64,000 bases of DNA, taken from contig JAODUO010000111.1 of the NCBI GenBank assembly GCA_025642075.2, forward strand, positions 142,501 to 206,500. Reading direction: 5' to 3'. The stretch is from Ridgeia piscesae (Eukaryota; Annelida; Polychaeta; Sabellida; Siboglinidae). The translations under genes and the position numbers were made by a program. The notes below the pieces were generated by a model. That model did not search any database. It had not been told where the DNA came from and saw nothing but the letters and a program-made list of their open reading frames with translations. Positions 35,660 through 47,342 of this stretch are shown one piece after another; within the stretch, counting starts at the first letter, position 1, and each line of letters opens with the position of its first letter.

Positions 35660-37718
35660 CACACACGTGTGGACCCTCCAGTATACTAACAAAAACACAA
35701 AAATTTCATTATGCTTTGTATTTTGTCCTTAAAGAGGATCTCAGTTCCTTGTTGAATGCTACATTAGATACGCAATACATGGAAGCGTAACACCAAGAGG
35801 GACGCCTAATCGGAAATTCAGAAAACATTACTCCAAAAAAACCAGGCTATTGAAAGTTAAGCAAGCAGGTAACTGCAATTAGAAGCGCCATAAAATACGA
35901 GAAACAAACAGCGTAGGCGGCCATAAAACTGTTTTGGTTGTGTCTTACAAACACTTCCGACATGAAGCATGATTCGCACACGTGTCGTAAACAATGAATG
36001 CAGTGGCTCTCAGGACAAAACGTTTTAAGTGACAGTAACAAGACTTACAAATAACGAGTCAAAAAGACGTCTTAACAAACATAGTAAGGCAGAAGTAAAA
36101 TTCTGATGAATGTCTTCATTGAGAATCTTTGTTTTCATCAGGTATCTCATCTTCAGAATTACTAAACTGAAATAAATGACTCAGAAGCCACGCGAAGGTT
36201 TAACGTCACAAGACATATTGGTGGGGGCTGGGGGGAGACATACTGACAACATTTTCCCATCCTGACCGGAAAGTTGAATCACCGGATGTTTTATGCGACT
36301 CCAACTTGAATCTACATCAACAACCTCACTGTCGGTGTGTTCTCAAATCTGCCACCAGATGGCTGATGGACGACAATGCAAACAATGGCGTCCAGGTTGA
36401 GGTCAGAACTATGTCGGAAGCTGCGCCATATATCTGTGCCCAGCCTGCGTCGCTTACAGTTAAACTTAGTTTTCTCTGAAGCTTTGGTCACGTAGGAGTG
36501 GGGGCGTATCAAATGATCCTGGTTCAAAGTCGGCCAGGCCAATACTCAATGTATCCAGTCTCGACAGTAGTCGATCTTGTTTGCGGAGCCACGTGAATGT
36601 TTGCGTGTGCCTGTGCACACGTGTGGCAGTTCAATGTCTCGTGTGTAAACAACTTCTCGCAACTTTTTGTCCTCGGCCAATATTTTGAGACGCCAGTTCT
36701 CACAAACTCATATAAAGTTCAATTTGGTCTTCTCAGACCTACTGTACACACGCGATCAATCACAAGTTGTTTGGCTGCCTTTTTCCGATAGAAGTGTCGA
36801 CCGAGAAACATTCCACTATTTACAGGCTACCACGTCAGTGTAGTTCTTGTGATTTTGTGGATATTACCAAAATCATTTAGGTAAATATATTGCGTAAAAG
36901 TAAATTATTTAAAGAAAATATAGGGACAAGGGGTGGTTAGTGGAGACTAATAAAAAATGGGGGTTGTCACCTGCATTTGGGTAGGTTAAAATTATTTAAC
37001 AGGTCAAATACACACGGGTTAAGATACAAGGAGCATCATTTCTTTTTCCAAAAGTTCAGATAACACGTCTTTTATGTCTTGCCACACATAAAATTTACAA
37101 ATATTTAGTTTATTAGAACATTAACTACACAATTTTAAATCAAATTTATTTTCTTTTTCCTAACTTGTACCATACCAAGATTTACCATTCAGTAAAAATT
37201 TTTGTGATGAGACAGTGAGAAGCACCACCTACCGGGCGGGAGAGTAAACGGTGCTGGAGGCGCCCTCTGGAGGAGACTCTGCAGGTACAGCTTCGAGTCG
37301 AGCGTGTTGCTAGGCGACGGCATCGACATGAGCGCTTCTGCTGCCATCTGACGGCCATTCTTCTGCTGCTTCTCGCAAGCATCGACTGTGAAGGAGAGAA
37401 AATTCGTCTAGTTAGAATAAATGAAAACACGAGGTTAAAAAAACACAAGGTTAAAAGTACGCGTAAAGGCATGGACGTAGCAGTGACTTGTTGTACATCA
37501 TCTTGGAATCTATGCTGCAAAACTTTCTAACTATAAACATGTTTTGTAAAATCACCCGATTACTCATGTTTATAATACAAAAATATATTATACATGAGTT
37601 AGTAAACTTGTTTCAAAGTAACATAACATGTATCATATTTTAAGTAACTAGTTAATTATAATTATATAGTCTAATATTTTATTATTACGTTGCTATATAT
37701 ATATATATATGTATATAT

Positions 37719-37795
<77 letters not shown>

Positions 37796-37806
37796 GTATA
37801 TGTATA

Positions 37807-37888
<82 letters not shown>

Positions 37889-40800
37889 ATATATATAATA
37901 TATATATATATATATAATCTAAAATATAATTTAATTTAGCAATACCACATCAATGCTAGAACTGTGAGTTATACAAGAATCCAGTCATTCAATGTTAATT
38001 GTTAACCACAACGTCAGCTGAAATAATCATCTAAACATGTTCTTATTATACACTTGTGAATGCACCCAGTCTAAATAAAGAACAACCAACACAAAAACAA
38101 CAACAACAGGTCAGAGAAATCAACGTTAAAAAGTCCAACAACAATGGTTATTGTTATCCTACCCGGTAATCACACACTAACAACTGATAAGAAACTGGCC
38201 GGGGGTCAAGTTTTTCTTATCAGTCCAAACAAACGACAAGTATTCAAAACCGGAAACCCTTACAAAGGAAGTTGACAAGACTGGTTCAGTTATCAATGGA
38301 AGGGGGGTTGAGATATCCTGGCTGGGGGGTGGGGGCGCGGGTGAGCATGTGTGACACACTAAACACATCTGATGAGGCCATCTCTTTGTCAACTTCCTAT
38401 TTCCTGTTGGTGCTGTTTAAACACCGGAACTAAATCTCCACTGATGTATGGCGGATGTTGTCAGCTGCCACATCTATATATGGAGACAAGACGGTGCACG
38501 GTTGAACCCTGCCCCAGGCAAAGGTCTGGTGTGACCAAAAGATACCTGGGTCAGTTCACTCCTCCACCTGTCAACTGTTACTACCTGTCACTCTGTCATC
38601 AAGTGTGTCTGTCCGTCTGTCCAATGTTGACCAATGTTACCAAACAACACAAACATCAGCAAAAGTTTAAACACTGCCAAACCCCAAACAACACGTGGCA
38701 TTTCACGAAACTATCAACAATTGACTTTTTAACAGGCAACAGCTGTGTTTTAGCGAGCTGCTAACTTCTCCAAGTTTCACAGTCGTGATTGCCAGACAGA
38801 ACATGTCATTATAATCTTTATCAGCCATGTTGTTTCTCAATACTTCTTAATAATTTCTTTATACATCTTCTTTCTAATTTTAAGGCCACGAATGTCATTG
38901 CTGTAAACCGGACAAGTCAGGCTGCAGATTAGCAGGAATACCGCATTAGCAATCCAAGCCGAAACAAAGACCGTGACACTACTGCGCCGCAGTGTGATCT
39001 AACGCACTCACAAGGCAATTATTATTTCCTCATTCAGCACAGATTTTAATACCGACTTGTTCCGGATCTTACAACCGACACGGTTGAGCGACTTCTAACA
39101 ATGCATGCTCAGTTCAACACACATTCATTAGTTCAGGAACACACTGAGCCAAACAATGCCACCAGCGCAATCCGCTTTGCAGGCTGCTGCAGTCCAAAGT
39201 ATGGCACCAGCTGCAAGTTGGACATGCTCAAGATACAATCTTCCTTTGTATACGAAGAAAGACTGCGGTTAATTGTACAGCAGAAACTTCACTGGCACAA
39301 TCAAGACGGTTCTCAGTAAAGCGTAAATGGTCGCGATTTCATATAAAACTCCTACAGATATTAAGATGAAGCCATTTTCAACAAACTTGGCGGTCTCTTT
39401 AGCTGCTGTAGACTGCGATATGTGCATGTTTCGCTTGAATAGATGTTATTAAACGCTAACTACGTGGTGGGACTGATGCCTTGACACATTGAACATGAAT
39501 GTATTGAACACAACCGATCTGATAAAGACAGTTAACTACTGCATTGAATGAATACACCCTGTTGTAATAATGGTTATTACCACACTAGCACATATATCAG
39601 TCAGTGTACTGAACTTGTAATTATCTTCCACACGCTATCATGCTGTAATCTGCAGTAAGCTTCTTATCACTTCGAAGGGTTTAAAGGTTATCCAATCTCA
39701 AAAACATAGTTGACAGAACAATCTGATCACTACCAGGAACCCAACATGTCACTGCACATTAAAACCTGCCGATGGACAGATGGTATTAGATACTACATTA
39801 CTGTGACACATATCATGCACAAAAACTGGCATAGATAAAATGTTGCAACTGGGAAGAAAAACCTGCGGGAAATCACACAAGTCTAATCCACGGAGGACAT
39901 TTCTAAAATAAACACACCAAATAAATTCTAATAAATTAATACAAGTTTTTACATTTAAATGAATATAATTTTTTTTATAGAACGTCTTCGCACAAGGCAG
40001 ACACAACAAGCAATTGGGTTACGTAAGCTTTTTGCACGCGTATGTTTTTGCAACGTACTATAGCAGCCACTGCAGCTGCTGGCTCTGGCTGCAGACTACA
40101 GCAGCTGCCATATCATCACTTTGACAGTGGCTGGGCCAGACCAGATCTGACTGACAACAAGTGGGTGTCATGATCCAGGGTCCTACTGCAGGGTGATGGG
40201 GAGACATCAGACATGGGGTGGGGCGAGAGGGGACAACACCCTGGAACCACAGAGGCAGCAGGACGTCTGTCGGGTCATCTGTCGGGGTCGTCCCTGTCCC
40301 TTGCGGAAGCCGGGGATCCTACGCCCGCACTCGGTTCCTTTCGGGAACTTTTCTGGGGTCCTATGACCCACCGACACCAGCGTGTATGGTTACAATGCCG
40401 CCCGGGGATTGCGACTAGATAATTAGAAACAGCCCAGTTTAATTCACTGACCTGCTGGTGAATAATATATGATGTTTGATCACAACATCTGGTTAGAATT
40501 ACTTCCCGAACACTTGTACAATCCAACGGGACTAGCCACTGTTATTTTTAAATCCACCATCCTGTGCACTGTGTGACGCTGGTAAAACCTGATATCCTGA
40601 AAAATAACGTCCAACATCACGGCCAGAATGCTGCAGATGAGTCACAATTGGGGATTGAATTGAACAAATCCGGTGAATGTTGTGAGTTTGTAAAATTCCA
40701 TTTACCGAAAAACAGAGACAGATGTCGACTGTCACCCACAACGTGTGTATAAAATACACTCCAACAAACACTATTAAATTACTTACCATAATACCGCTTT

Positions 40801-41056
40801 AGTATACGTTTCTTGAAGTTCCTCCCATACGGTGACACATCCTCGTTGTCACTGTCATGTTGTCGTTTGACACTAAGATTCAGCGGCTCGTCCTGTTCGC
40901 CGTCGCCGCTGACGACGTCGTAGCACTCGTCCACTATTTCCTGCTTCACTCGCACGACAATGTCTTCCTTCAGTTCCTGCTTCACCTTCACTGGGATCGA
41001 CAGATCCAGCACTCCAGGCATCATGTCAGACATGTGTCCCATAGGGGCGGGCACGA
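23353..41056 (-). CDS. Eip74EF: ETS-domain transcription factor, E74/ELF1-2-4 group (5' end not found)
   Basis: Nuclear sequence-specific activator/repressor binding GGAA sites. Exons in transcript order: 41056-40787, 37385-37233, 31293-31207, 29575-29441, 27744-27376, 26158-25966, 23497-23353; 1352 nt, at least 449 aa, all junctions phase-compatible. The ETS domain spans the last two exons: [37 protein letters not shown]-like [19 protein letters not shown], then the recognition helix [14 protein letters not shown] with both base-contacting Arg, and [12 protein letters not shown]. The tail PQNIIEIDC matches Drosophila E74 PKDIIEIDC, and the first visible exon has VLDLSIP and DEPLNLS as in E74. 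This separates it from ETV6, ESE and ETS1/2 groups. The exon at 41056 starts at an acceptor, so upstream exons or a non-coding leader are expected outside what I could recognise. Confidence 0.93.
23498..25965. other. E74/ELF intron within the ETS domain, no features recognised
   Basis: Moderate GC, CpG-containing between about 23880 and 25160; no repeats or exons that I can support. Confidence 0.4.
25966..26158 (-). CDS. Eip74EF: E74/ELF ETS-domain exon 1
   Basis: [64 protein letters not shown]. Diagnostic ELF/E74 residues are YLWEFLL, CPR.IKWT, GIFKL.DSK and [11 protein letters not shown]. Phase 2 donor gttagt lies inside the recognition helix region, before YYY. Confidence 0.97.
26340..26350. 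repeat. Homopolymer G tract
   Basis: Eleven consecutive G, a likely place for sequencing length error. Confidence 0.8.
26487..26560. repeat. (TG)n microsatellite with (GC)5 junction
   Basis: About 25 TG units running into gcgcgcgcgcacgcgtgtg. A GC alternation next to TG is Z-DNA-prone sequence. Confidence 0.95.
27376..27744 (-). CDS. Eip74EF: E74/ELF coding exon (369 bp, Pro/His-rich)
   Basis: Encodes [20 protein letters not shown], then [34 protein letters not shown]. Disordered, Pro/His/Ser-rich activation/linker type region immediately before the ETS domain. Acceptor tttacag, donor gtgagc, phase 1/1. Confidence 0.87.
28580..29045. other. GC-richer, repeat-free block in an E74/ELF intron
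   Basis: About 460 bp with many CpG and GATC/GATCTG/CGATC words, clearly different from the AT-rich intron around it. It holds a stop-free plus frame of 153 codons (28589-29050) with no recognisable domain. I regard it as possible conserved non-coding DNA. Confidence 0.35.
29406..29622. promoter_or_regulatory. Cluster of four RFX X-box-like palindromes
   Basis: GTTTCCATAGCAAC (29406-29419), GTTGCCATGGTAAC (29423-29436), GTTGCTCATAGCAAC (29499-29513) and GTAACCATGGAAAC (29609-29622). Three fit the RFX consensus GTNNCC-AT-RGNAAC exactly; the third has a 3-bp instead of a 2-bp spacer. Two lie just inside the intron after the donor, one within the exon and one just beyond the acceptor. Confidence 0.6.
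29441..29575 (-). CDS. Eip74EF: E74/ELF coding exon (135 bp) with embedded X-box-like sites
   Basis: Encodes [40 protein letters not shown] and AMRP. Acceptor ctgttgcag, donor gtgagt, phase 1/1. It is surrounded and crossed by RFX-type palindromes (see the separate entry). Confidence 0.75.
29988..30620 (+). other. Unrecognised 210-codon open frame, antisense in an E74/ELF intron
   Basis: ATG to TGA without repeats. The product would be about 210 aa, rich in Lys/Gln/Ser with scattered Cys (CLPNC, ETCSC), no signal peptide or clear membrane helix, and no family I can name. Adenine-rich codon third positions resemble the local base composition, so coding status is unproven. Confidence 0.2.
31207..31293 (-). 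CDS. Eip74EF: E74/ELF coding exon (87 bp)
   Basis: Encodes [20 protein letters not shown] then EDTKYRVTP; Ser/Pro/acidic. Acceptor ctcttcag, donor gtgagc. Phase 1/1, so skipping keeps frame. Confidence 0.8.
31483..31511. other. Perfect 9-bp hairpin with tRNA-like sequence
   Basis: GTAGCTCAG (31483-31491) and CTGAGCTAC (31503-31511) are exact reverse complements around an 11-nt loop. GTAGCTCAGTGGTT resembles a tRNA A-box arm, but no B box follows, so not a tRNA. Confidence 0.5.
31713..31796. repeat. 33-bp tandem repeat, 2.5 copies
   Basis: GTTCTCCTATAACTAATAT then ATAACGTTAGT, repeated. Confidence 0.85.
32046..32248. repeat. 21-23 bp minisatellite GTACCAATTGTACAACCTGT
   Basis: About nine units with alternating gtaccaa and gtacaccaa / gataccaac starts. 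Each unit contains the palindromic words CAATTG and TTGTACAA. Coding-looking frames on both strands come from it. Confidence 0.93.
34322..34570. repeat. Degenerate ~75-85 bp direct repeats
   Basis: TAAACCCAGTC recurs near 34330, 34418 and 34492, and TAAACACAGTC near 34555, each with weakly similar following sequence. Confidence 0.45.
34866..35115. repeat. Imperfect direct duplication of ~110 bp
   Basis: Both halves carry ATGAAGAAAC.AGGAA.., AAGGCAATTCAAT.TGTG and TAGACAAA..TAATCTAAAC / TAGACAAAAGATACTCTAAAC in the same order. Confidence 0.5.
35583..35667. repeat. (CACG)n-(CA)n microsatellite
   Basis: About 15 ACGC units followed by about 10 CA units. Confidence 0.97.
37233..37385 (-). CDS. 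Eip74EF: E74/ELF coding exon
   Basis: 153 bp, phase 1/1, acceptor ttcacag, donor gtaggt. Encodes [20 protein letters not shown] and [19 protein letters not shown]. No similarity beyond order and phase that I can name; the helical [14 protein letters not shown] stretch looks conserved-type. Confidence 0.82.
37386..40786. other. E74/ELF intron between first two visible exons
   Basis: No exon recognised. A GC-richer block at about 40040-40430 includes AGCAGCTGC/GCAGCTGCTGGC E-box-like repeats near 40065-40110. Confidence 0.35.
37692..37918. repeat. Long (TA)n tract with TAATATAT interruptions
   Basis: About 225 bp of nearly pure TA alternation with five or six AATATA/GTATA phase switches; strongly self-complementary, in the E74/ELF intron before the 153-bp exon. 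Confidence 0.97.
40787..41056 (-). CDS. Eip74EF: E74/ELF first visible coding exon
   Basis: 270 bp, acceptor gctgccag, donor gtaagt, phase 1 in and out. Contains [20 protein letters not shown] (VKQE is a sumoylation-type motif, and appears twice), the acidic [13 protein letters not shown] and KKRILKRYY. In-frame Met codons just inside and an ATG just upstream of the acceptor mean it could also be a first coding exon of a short isoform. Confidence 0.87.
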
Positions 41057-41760
41057 CTGGCAGCACGCACGCACACATGCATGCACGCACAACGCAAACT
41101 CAACGCAAACTCCCACTGCCGCCGATGCGACCGACTGAATAAAATCCGGAATGTTATCCGTCAACCGTGCGTCAACGTCTGTTGACAACTTCACCAGCTG
41201 GGTGTATCACGCCTGCGGACAGGACATGTCTGTCGTACAGTGATACGTGGAAATGCACACAATCAGTACCGAGTCCAGGAATACCACGAACGACACTCTA
41301 GAACAAGTGGTAGTATCACAGATGGCGATCGATACTCGATCAGCTCAAATCAATCCAATGACGACGGTAAATTCCAACGAGGTGCCGCTCAAGTTATGTG
41401 TACGGCCGGTGACTTCCGACCGACAACTGACAGTGGTGGGCCGAGCAGTGTGAACCCGCCTATTTACTGTTGACTGGTGCTGCACAGCCACCGCCGCTGT
41501 GCCGTCCTACTACGGCTGACGTCACGCCAGTACTCAGTCAACCAGGGCGAGGGCTGCGGTGCCGGTGCTGTGCCAGCGACGGTGCGGTGGTGCCTTGGCC
41601 GGTGCAGTCAGCTTCAGTGTGTGGCTGTCACACCACAATACAGACGGACCAACCGGTAGTGACTGCGTGGACTTGAGGAAGTGTACATATGCCTGCTCGC
41701 TGACCTGCGGCCACGCCTAATCACACACTACACTGCACAGCAGGGGGGAGGGGGTGGTGG
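41057..41760 (-). promoter_or_regulatory. CpG-containing GC-rich block just upstream of the first visible E74/ELF exon, with a perfect CRE
   Basis: GC is well above the window average. TGACGTCA lies at 41517-41524. The block could be an internal promoter for a short isoform starting in the exon at 41056, or simply the conserved intron end. Confidence 0.35.
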
Positions 41761-44700
41761 ACACTGGTCAAACTGGCTGTCAAGCAACCAATAACACATA
41801 CACTGACTGACACACAATGGCCTATTTCTACTACTTCCCCTGCTGTAGTACAGTGTCAGGGTGGGTCAATGTCTGTCTCAGGATGGGTCAATGTCTGTCT
41901 ACTTGTGGTCACCTTATACAATCTGTGACACTACTGGACACCAACCGGGGCTGGAGTTATCTCAACTCTAAACACATCCAGATCATTTTCACACTTTGGA
42001 GAAATATGTATTTACTCTCAGTACCAACTGAGTTGTTTATCATGTCTTTAATTATCAAAGTACATACTCTACTCCTTGTTGTGAATTTGGGTAATGATAT
42101 AAATAACAAATATTCATCATATAAAACATCTTCAAAGTTCCAAATACAGCCCCATCTAATTCTTTTGAGTACCAATTCAGATAATCACACGTCTCACCAC
42201 ATTATGTATGGACAAACACGTTACAAATTCTCACTACTTGAGACGACAAACAGGATTTATTTTACCGTCACCACAACTAATGTTATATAAATAAATTAGT
42301 ACTGAAGCATATGTCCTGCTGAGTGACCTCCACTGCTGACCGCTGTGGTGACCCCCAGGCACAGTGGCCAGTCCACATAGACAAATGGAAAGAACATTCG
42401 AGCCACACAGTGGTATACATCACCCTGGACACGCATGACTGACCAGCCCACTCAGAGCGTATGTCCACTGACTACAACAGACCAAAGAGCTTTAGAAATG
42501 CCTCCCCTTATGGGCATGTATCATCGGCAGGGTAATTGCCCTGTCTCCCACGCTGAACCACAAGGGGGTGGACTAGCATTTGTCATACAAGCGCAGTAAC
42601 AATTTACCACGCCAGAAATAATTGCCAATGATCTATTTATGTCTGTTTTGAAACATCCCCCCATTCGGAAGTCCATATTTACACGTGATGCGTCTTGTCG
42701 TGGGTGTTTGTGGCACAAACCGGAACCGAGCATTACCTGAGAGAACCACGAGTATTAACGGTTGCCCAATGCCCTGCCCCATGACAGTGAGTGTGAGTCT
42801 GAGGACACACCCTGCCTTGTCAGTCTTCCTGTCCTTTGGTCCCCAGCCACGACACTTTCACAGAACTGTTGTGACGTGCACACCGCGGGCTGCCTGCGTG
42901 GGAACGACATACGTGTAAACCATCGGTTGTCACTCCAAACACAACCAGACACATACCTTCACCTGGACACTGCTGCAGTGGCATTTATACAGGCTTCCTG
43001 TGATGTCCTATAACGTCCTTATTTGTGGGATGTATGGACTTTGTGGGATGCCTGTTTTTTATGTCTTCACTTCCTGGAAAATTGTATCCATCTACTGCGT
43101 CCTATCGTCCTGTGAATTACAGTGATGTCAAAAACATCCTAGTTAATGTCATTGCTTTCTGTTATGTTCTTGCTTCCTCATAATTCCTGATCTGTCCTGA
43201 TTGGTCCTGGGATGTTCAGACGCATGTTTGGGTCAGAATAGTCGCATAATTCATGGTGCAGTGCACTTCCTCCTACCGGGCCCTGGACGCATCTAGCGCC
43301 ATTCCTATCGACTTAATCTGCGTCATCGGCTTACATGCGGTCCAGGGTCTAAAGATACCCAGCCACCGTCACCACAGCAGCCACGCCACGCGGCTGTGGC
43401 AAGTGGATGGCCGCGTGGCGCGGCTCACCGTGTAGCTAATCTGGCTCCTGTTCTCGATAACTGCGTCTAATTCGTCACGTCTGTAGAGGGCATCTGCACA
43501 ATGCATTCGAATAATGACACAGAAAACAGACACCAGGTTCACGCGGGTAAAAACCACAGGTGTTTTTTTGTGCGGTGGTGAAAGTGTTTGTGACAATACG
43601 TTTGTGAGTGGTTTCTGTTCAGACTGTTATATAGATTATAGTCAAGCCTTTAGTGCAGTAGAAATAAACCATCTACAGTGGTAACATCACAACAATTGAC
43701 AGCAGACACTAGATTCAACATCGGTAAAACATCTGTTCAGATATGAAACCGTTTGCATTTCAATTATGTTTGTAAATACTTTCTGTGGTATGTTACGAGA
43801 ATAACCTGACTCAATTCTGATATAAATAAACCACTTTTGCAGCAAAAACACAAAATGTAGATTAACAAGGGCATAAATTACAAATACAGACTGTTTATCC
43901 AACCGCGAAATTGTTAATTCATAACGCAGTGATGTTGTAATTATTTCATGCGAGATGTGACAATCATTAGAACGATCCCTTCGCTTGGTAAGACCAATGT
44001 CTTTCACAACAAAATGAGAAACTACATGACACATTGAACAATGACAGTAAATCCCTGTAGATTAAACCTACAAATGAGCTGCGTGTGTCAGAATCACCCT
44101 CCGTTCTCCTGTTGACATGTAACCTTGTTCACAGCAAAACAAGAAACGTAACAGCAAAGGACTGAGCATTCCATCTTGACAAGCAGCACAAAGACACATT
44201 CACGGACCAGCAAGGGAGGGGTCCTCTCTCTTCCGCCCTCTATAAAAGTTAATTTAATGGCACCAACAAAACAATCCGCCGTGCCGAGCAGTCGAACATT
44301 GAAAGCATGGCGTCGTGAATAAAAACGCCAAGGGGGTTGCAACGACTGAAAAGCATTGACACTGCGAACCGCAACAGCTTGTTAACCAGTGCTCCGTGAC
44401 GTCAAAACAAAAATTCCGCCTCAAACGATCGCTGTTGAAATGGGTGTCGTTAGATTCGGCTGAATGAAATCGCCAACGCCTGCTATTGAAATCGCGACTA
44501 CACGGGTCTGTTTCCTTGTGTAGTTCCGTCACCTTTAACCCGCAGAAACTGTGACGGCCGGGCAAAGACGCCAATTCATATGTAAATCAAGTGGAACCCG
44601 TGTCACGCAGGCACGTGGAAGGAGGTTACTCAACCTGTAAATTTACGCCCGCTGACCGATATGCGGAATGCGTCAATTACATAAAATGTTAACAGTTCCA

Positions 44701-45299
44701 CAAGCGACCAAACCTTTTCATTGGCAGTAGAGTGTTCTGATGGAGATAATTGTCCACGAGTGGAAACTGTGCAAAACACACAAAAACAATAACTAATGTA
44801 TTAGGTGAAACTGTAAAACAGTCTGTTGATGGGCAAACGTTTTTGCGTGGGAAGTGAGAGGAATGACAGATGATTTGAGGTGAATAATTACCTATGAGAG
44901 TGGAAAATATATAAACCAGCACAATGTTAATAATTTACTAAGCTATTTGTTTGCATAACTCAGTGTTTTACGGGCTATAATAATACATGTTATCTTAGCT
45001 AAACACTGATGAGGTCCGACGACATCACAAACATAGTCTTCATAAAACTAGTTATGTTTTTCGTTTATCTAACAATATTCAATCAGTCTATTACAAACTC
45101 AAATTAATCTTCACACAAACTGTTAATTATGTGGTGTAAAGCAGTATATTGCTAATTGAGCTACAACAAATTTAAAATGTTATGAAACTTGAAACTTCAG
45201 GTCATCAATAGTACTACCAGGTACTTTTATTTCTAATTATGAATAAAACCAGCACTCATTAGATGGCTAGAACACAGGCCGACCTATTCATGGGTTGAT

Positions 45300-45640
45300 T
45301 ACAGTCTGGACCAACTACGAAAATGGTCAACTGCAGCATGGGCCAACTACAACAGGAACTGACTACACTTAGGGGCCAACTACTGAGCATGGACAAATCA
45401 TTACATTTTGGTCCAACTACACCATGGGTCAACTACACGATGGGCCAACTATACCATGGGCCAACTACACCATGGACCAACTACACCATGGGCCAACTAC
45501 ACCATGGGTCAACAGCAGCAGGTTAAACTATAACATGGACCATGCACACCATGGGCCAATTGTGGCATGGGTGGGCCAAATGCAACAGAACTAACTACAG
45601 CACACACTAACTACGCCATATGTTAAGTATAACATGGACA
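45300..45640. repeat. 16-bp minisatellite CAACTACACCATGGGC, degenerate at the edges
   Basis: Core of about seven good units at 45411-45520, with decayed ones either side. Each unit contains an NcoI-type CCATGG palindrome. Confidence 0.9.
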
Positions 45641-46616
45641 GACAATATCACAGGCCACAGGAGTCTGAGCTGACGGTCATGCATGACCTCACTGTCCCAG
45701 TAGGCCAGAGCAATCTGTCTAATTGTCCACCCAATAAAACCAAATCACATGGGACTCTGTGTCATCATCGCAAATGACAACAATAGGCACGACAACAATA
45801 CACTTCCACACATAGCCTCGCACAAAACACCCAGGAGAAACACTCTAATAATGTAAGGCCAACCTATCACAAAGATTCTGCTAAATCATCCCAGGAACTT
45901 CAGTACGTGTTTTAGCAAGTGTATTTTTCTTGGAACCAGGCTGGGTGTGGCCGGCTGGATATAGAGATTTAGGTGGACGTCTAGAAAGGAGAAATGTTCT
46001 CATGATCCTGCAGAAATCGTGCCTCGAGTCGTTGCTGTGTCATGGTGACTGGCCAACACAGTCCACAAGAATGTGCCCCAATCCATGGCGATAATTCTAA
46101 GCATTTTTGCTTATTCATTGCAACGTTAAATGCTAAATAAAGCCAAGATTGTTATCAGTGTATAACAGTTCTAAGTAACTGGCCTGAGAAAACAAACACT
46201 AAACTTGACTCGTGCAAAGTATGCAGATTAAAAGAAATGTTTTGTCTATGAACAAAAAGGAGATCTGGGCACAAGGCCAATTTCCTCGTGGACAAATGAC
46301 ATAACAGTGCTTTAACGGAAGTGGAACTGACAATATTTTATCACAGTAAAGGTAGAGGCAGAACTCCAGCTTTTATCACAACATATCAACATATCATAAA
46401 CTGGTAATAGGAAAAGTTTCTGGACAACTGAAACAAAACTAATTCATTTGGTGTAAAATGAGAATTGCAAAAACTGAGAAAACAATCAGAAACAGGCCTC
46501 AACAGGCGATTGCTGTTATCTAGAACCAGAAGGACACCAGTAAGAAGAAATCCACTGGTATCAATGAATGGACGCAACTACAAAATAAATCTCAAAAACG
46601 ATGTCACACAGACAAC

Positions 46617-47342
46617 ACAATCGCGGAATAACCGCTGAGTTGTTGATTCACTTGTTCCCACGTCTTCAGCGAAAGCTGCATCGAAGCGTGCCCAGGGAAC
46701 AAGAAAAGAAATGAGAATGAGAGAAAGACAGCGGCGTAACAATGGGTTCTGTGAGTGGCCGGTCGCGTTTCCGTCACAAGAATAGGCTGCGTACTTTTTT
46801 AGAACACCAACAATGCGAGGGACTGCTGTCTAGACACCATCCCATAGTTCACCATTGTGTAGGAGACAAAGCGGGACAAAACAGCGCACCAAATACGTCC
46901 CATTGTCATCGTATCCGATGTCACGCTAAAGAGCCCCCGAATTGTAATCTCCCCGACGCGCTTCACCCCCCCGCCACCCCTGTAATTGTTTTCCGAAGAC
47001 AACACGACAACGAGGAAGAATAACGCTCGCACACAAACACACGGACGTGTCATGGAAGAGAAATCAGTAATTTTAATTACGCAAGCGAACAGGAAGCTTT
47101 CTTCAGCTTGAAATACTATGCGTATTGTTCGGCTTTCATCCCCGAACAATGGCCGTGTATTGTCTCCGTTGTATAGGATTGCATTGTCGAAACCCATATC
47201 ATTGTTCGCGGCGGGAGACTCGGTATGAACGCGTCACTTGAATGACTGCACTGTAATTAGCTTCCCTAATGCGTTGAACACGGAATTCCTCTGTGCATTG
47301 TTCGGATGCAGACGGAGAATCGCACATTGTTTTTGTCATTGT
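46617..47342. promoter_or_regulatory. Candidate enhancer dense in ATTGT/ACAAT (Sox-type) cores
   Basis: Cores begin at 46617, 46739, 46810, 46854, 46902, 46941, 46985, 47124, 47146, 47159, 47183, 47201, 47297, 47326 and 47338. Several are the fuller ACAATGG/CCATTGT form. The block is repeat-free and GC-richer than its surroundings. Role is inferred. Confidence 0.4.

Larger units (their letters stand above)
31294..37232. other. Large E74/ELF intron
   Basis: Apart from the repeats listed separately I see no exon or RNA gene. Several frames of 60-140 codons on both strands lack similarity, splice logic or domain content. Confidence 0.4.

Noticed and set aside
40786..41056. Assignment of the ETS gene to ETV6 or ESE/ELF3 groups
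   Set aside because: Residues [22 protein letters not shown] and IIEIDC fit E74/ELF1-2-4; ETV6 and ESE sequences differ at these positions.
41817..42290. 157-codon plus-strand frame
   Set aside because: AT-rich, no domain, no splice or promoter logic; plausible by chance.
46799..47197. 132-codon minus-strand frame
   Set aside because: Lies in the Sox-core block; no recognisable domain, better explained as non-coding regulatory DNA.
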